7,588 nucleotides of DNA from Melioribacter roseus (lineage in GTDB: Bacteria > Bacteroidota > Ignavibacteria > Ignavibacteriales > Melioribacteraceae): positions 1-7,588 of the forward strand of contig DYHC01000024.1 in NCBI GenBank assembly GCA_020724325.1, read 5' to 3'. Below, piece by piece: positions 6,270 through 7,588 of the stretch. Every line of letters starts with the position of its first letter. Position 1 is the stretch's first letter. The notes under the pieces were generated by a model. That model was not told where the DNA came from. It was given only the letters and a program-made list of their open reading frames with translations, and ran no database searches. The position numbers were made by a program, and so were the translations under genes.

Positions 6270-7431
6270 CACCAAACCGCGGATTAACGGCATTGTTATA
6301 AATAGACCCGAACGAGTAAGAAACCCCTATCCCAAAATTATACGAAAACTGAGTAGCAATTTCTTTTCTAGCCAGAAGAACTTCATCAATCGATGCCTGT
6401 CCGCGTGGCAGCGCTAATTGATTATTAATTTTTGAGTATCCGCCCTTAAGATCAAGCGAAAATCCTTTAAGTAATCGAACAGAAATAAAGCCATCTGTAC
6501 TTAACGAATAGAGGTCAAAGTTGTGAAGATAGTTTGAACCACTTAGCCGGAATCCGGCATTTCCCCACGGTTCTATTACTTCGAATGAAAACCGTAATAA
6601 ATGACTGAACAAATTCTCTTGCATCTTAAAATAAATTGTTTCAAGCGTATACTTATTGTAATTCAGATTAACTCTATATTCAACGCGGAATTGTCTCTGG
6701 TTGGCTTCGGAGTAAGGGAAGAAATTAAATTCAACCCCCGGAGCTATACTAAATGCAAGGTTTAAATTACTATAAGTTGATTTTGTGAGAGACGACCATA
6801 ATCCCCACGACCAGCTGCCGCTGATTGATCCGATGTATGAAGCCGAAATGTTTTGCCGTCTCGAAATACTATTAATTTTTGTATCGCCATAATCATAATT
6901 GCTCTCGCTATAACTAAACGCAGCATATAAATAAATTTTCGATTCTTCTGTAACACGGCTGATAGAAATAGAACTACCGATGTTTCCATGTTTTGCTGTC
7001 TGCTGACCGCTAAGCGAAGTGTTTAAACCAGTCCTAAAAATCCAGGAATCCCAATCATCATCCGTATTTCCAGATAAGTTATCATCATCGTTTCCATCCG
7101 TGTATGTAATTTTCATTCTATCTGCAACGGGGGATTTAAAAATATATTTCGAAAGTCCTGCTTTCAATGCATCAACCATTTTGGTTCTGCGTTGATCTTC
7201 AGAATCAATCTGATTCGTATTATATCTTATTGTATCATTCATGCCGGCAAAGGTTCTTTGTCCAACGAAAAGAAGTAAATATTCTCTACCGCCGGAGCCG
7301 GTTCTCTGGTCCGTAAAGAGTATGTGCAAATCTGCTTCGGTTCTGTCATTCACATAATTAACGACCGGTATTTGCTCTCTTACATAATTCAAGTCGCAGC
7401 TGCAATCAAAAAAAAACGTTTGGCGCGCCAT
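6265..7431 (-). CDS. Outer membrane beta-barrel protein of unknown function, main part of a frameshifted gene
   Basis: The 388-residue reading frame has a globular start (residues 9-100: DCSCDLNYVREQIPVVNYVNDR, TEADLHILFTDQRTGSGG, REYLLLFVGQRTFAGMNDT). An acidic linker follows (TDGNDDDNLSGNTDDDWDSW, about 110-129). The rest is a run of alternating beta-strands with many Asn, Ser, Tyr and Phe, ending FSYNFGIGVSYSFGSIYNNAVNPRFGD. The NPRFG ending with SYSFGSIYN before it is what I recall from a family of uncharacterised outer-membrane proteins. This frame has no signal peptide, although the protein must be exported. A perfect signal peptide lies just upstream in another frame (7406-7513). Deleting one T from the T9 run at 7408-7416 joins the two into a 415-residue protein with the junction NVFFDCSCD. 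The first eight residues here (MARQTFFF) are probably not real. The gene is thus phase-off, decayed, or miscalled by one base. Confidence 0.85.
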   Translation of the reverse strand: MARQTFFFDCSCDLNYVREQIPVVNYVNDRTEADLHILFTDQRTGSGGREYLLLFVGQRTFAGMNDTIRYNTNQIDSEDQRRTKMVDALKAGLSKYIFKSPVADRMKITYTDGNDDDNLSGNTDDDWDSWIFRTGLNTSLSGQQTAKHGNIGSSISISRVTEESKIYLYAAFSYSESNYDYGDTKINSISRRQNISASYIGSISGSWSWGLWSSLTKSTYSNLNLAFSIAPGVEFNFFPYSEANQRQFRVEYRVNLNYNKYTLETIYFKMQENLFSHLLRFSFEVIEPWGNAGFRLSGSNYLHNFDLYSLSTDGFISVRLLKGFSLDLKGGYSKINNQLALPRGQASIDEVLLARKEIATQFSYNFGIGVSYSFGSIYNNAVNPRFGD

Positions 7432-7513
7432 TCTTAACAGGGTTTTGTGAATTTATCGTTATTGATGTGGCAAGAAAAACAGTTAGTGTAAGAGTTACAA
7501 TGATTTTTTTCAT
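7406..7513 (-). pseudogene. Signal-peptide fragment of the barrel gene, out of frame
   Basis: The minus strand from the ATG at 7511-7513 encodes MKKIIVTLTLTVFLATSITI, then NSQNPVKNGAPNVFF and a stop at 7406-7408. It is a clear signal peptide with basic start, hydrophobic core and a likely cut before Q23. The stop comes straight after the T9 run. With eight T the frame would run on into the barrel coding region. It is best seen as the true 5' end of the 6265-7431 gene and not as a separate peptide gene. Confidence 0.8.
7408..7416. repeat. Nine-base homopolymer (A9; T9 on coding strand) at the frameshift
   Basis: Nine A in a row mark the exact point where the frame of the barrel gene breaks. 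Such tracts are prone to slippage in replication and to length errors in sequencing. Eight T on the coding strand restore the frame; nine break it. Confidence 0.85.
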
Positions 7514-7550
7514 AGTATATAATTAAAATTATTTTAAAAATTTAATGATG

Positions 7551-7578
7551 CAAAATACTAATAGACTTCATTAACAAA
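7551..7578 (-). promoter_or_regulatory. Possible Bacteroidota-like promoter of the barrel gene
   Basis: On the minus strand TTTG (7575-7578) and TATTTTG (7551-7557) are separated by 17 bases, close to the TTTG / TAnnTTTG pattern of Bacteroidota but one base short in the -7 box. The predicted transcript would have a leader of about 30 bases. The whole upstream region is AT-rich, so the match is modest. Confidence 0.3.
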
Positions 7579-7588
7579 AAAGAAGCTG

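Noticed and set aside
6217..6417. Plus-strand ORF of 66 codons after the peptidase
   Set aside because: Mostly antisense to the C-terminal barrel strands; its composition is basic and low-complexity with no family match.
6762..6989. Minus-strand ORF of 75 codons in an alternative frame of the barrel gene
   Set aside because: Nested in the barrel coding region in another frame; no independent signals.
7406..7431. Programmed -1 ribosomal frameshift on the T run
   Set aside because: Going from the signal-peptide frame to the barrel frame needs a +1 shift (loss of one base). A -1 slip on the T run would not join them, and no stimulatory structure is apparent. DNA or RNA polymerase slippage, or a miscall, explains it better.
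1..7588. tRNA, rRNA or riboswitch
   Set aside because: No cloverleaf with conserved TTCGA arm, no rRNA-like segment and no riboswitch core was recognised by eye on either strand.

Overview
The window is AT-rich and gene-dense. It suggests a member of the Bacteroidota/Chlorobi group, with an Ignavibacteria-like lineage as the best guess. The grounds are a SusC-like/OMP_b-brl_3 type outer-membrane receptor, two further exported proteins, weak or absent Shine-Dalgarno sequences at several starts, and three signal peptides that all end just before a glutamine. The taxonomic call is an inference from style, because no marker gene is present.

Layout, left to right. (1) Positions 1-2336, minus strand: a nearly complete TonB-dependent-receptor-like outer-membrane barrel with an N-terminal carboxypeptidase-regulatory-like domain; its last few codons lie beyond base 1. 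(2) Positions 2456-3253, minus strand: a two-gene operon of a DUF2975 four-helix membrane protein followed by a small Cro/CI-type HTH regulator, resembling the B. subtilis yoaS/yozG pair. (3) Positions 3254-3426: a divergent intergenic region with an unusual set of repeats (a 27-bp perfect dyad, two direct repeats exactly 42 bp apart and a -35/-10-like pair), probably the operator/promoter of the operon. (4) Positions 3427-3687, plus strand: an 86-residue ACT-like protein of the TM1266/iron-only-hydrogenase-regulator type, with no hydrogenase genes in view. (5) Positions 3688-4256: a gene-free stretch ending in a cluster of four mosaic palindromic repeats. (6) Positions 4299-4958, minus strand: an AlkD-like DNA alkylation repair HEAT-repeat protein. 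(7) Positions 5079-6227, plus strand: an exported P1-family (DmpA/S58) self-cleaving peptidase. (8) Positions 6265-7513, minus strand: an outer-membrane beta-barrel protein of unknown function, split by a frameshift in a run of nine A (T9 on the coding strand); its signal peptide lies in one frame and its barrel in another.

The genes do not form one obvious pathway. Three products are predicted to be exported (receptor, P1 peptidase, barrel protein), one pair is regulatory and membrane-associated, and two are cytoplasmic (alkylation repair, ACT-like protein). The parts most worth a second look are the T9 frameshift, the compact operator-like region at 3286-3362, and the repeat cluster at 4076-4253. 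I found no convincing evidence for a wholly new multigene system.
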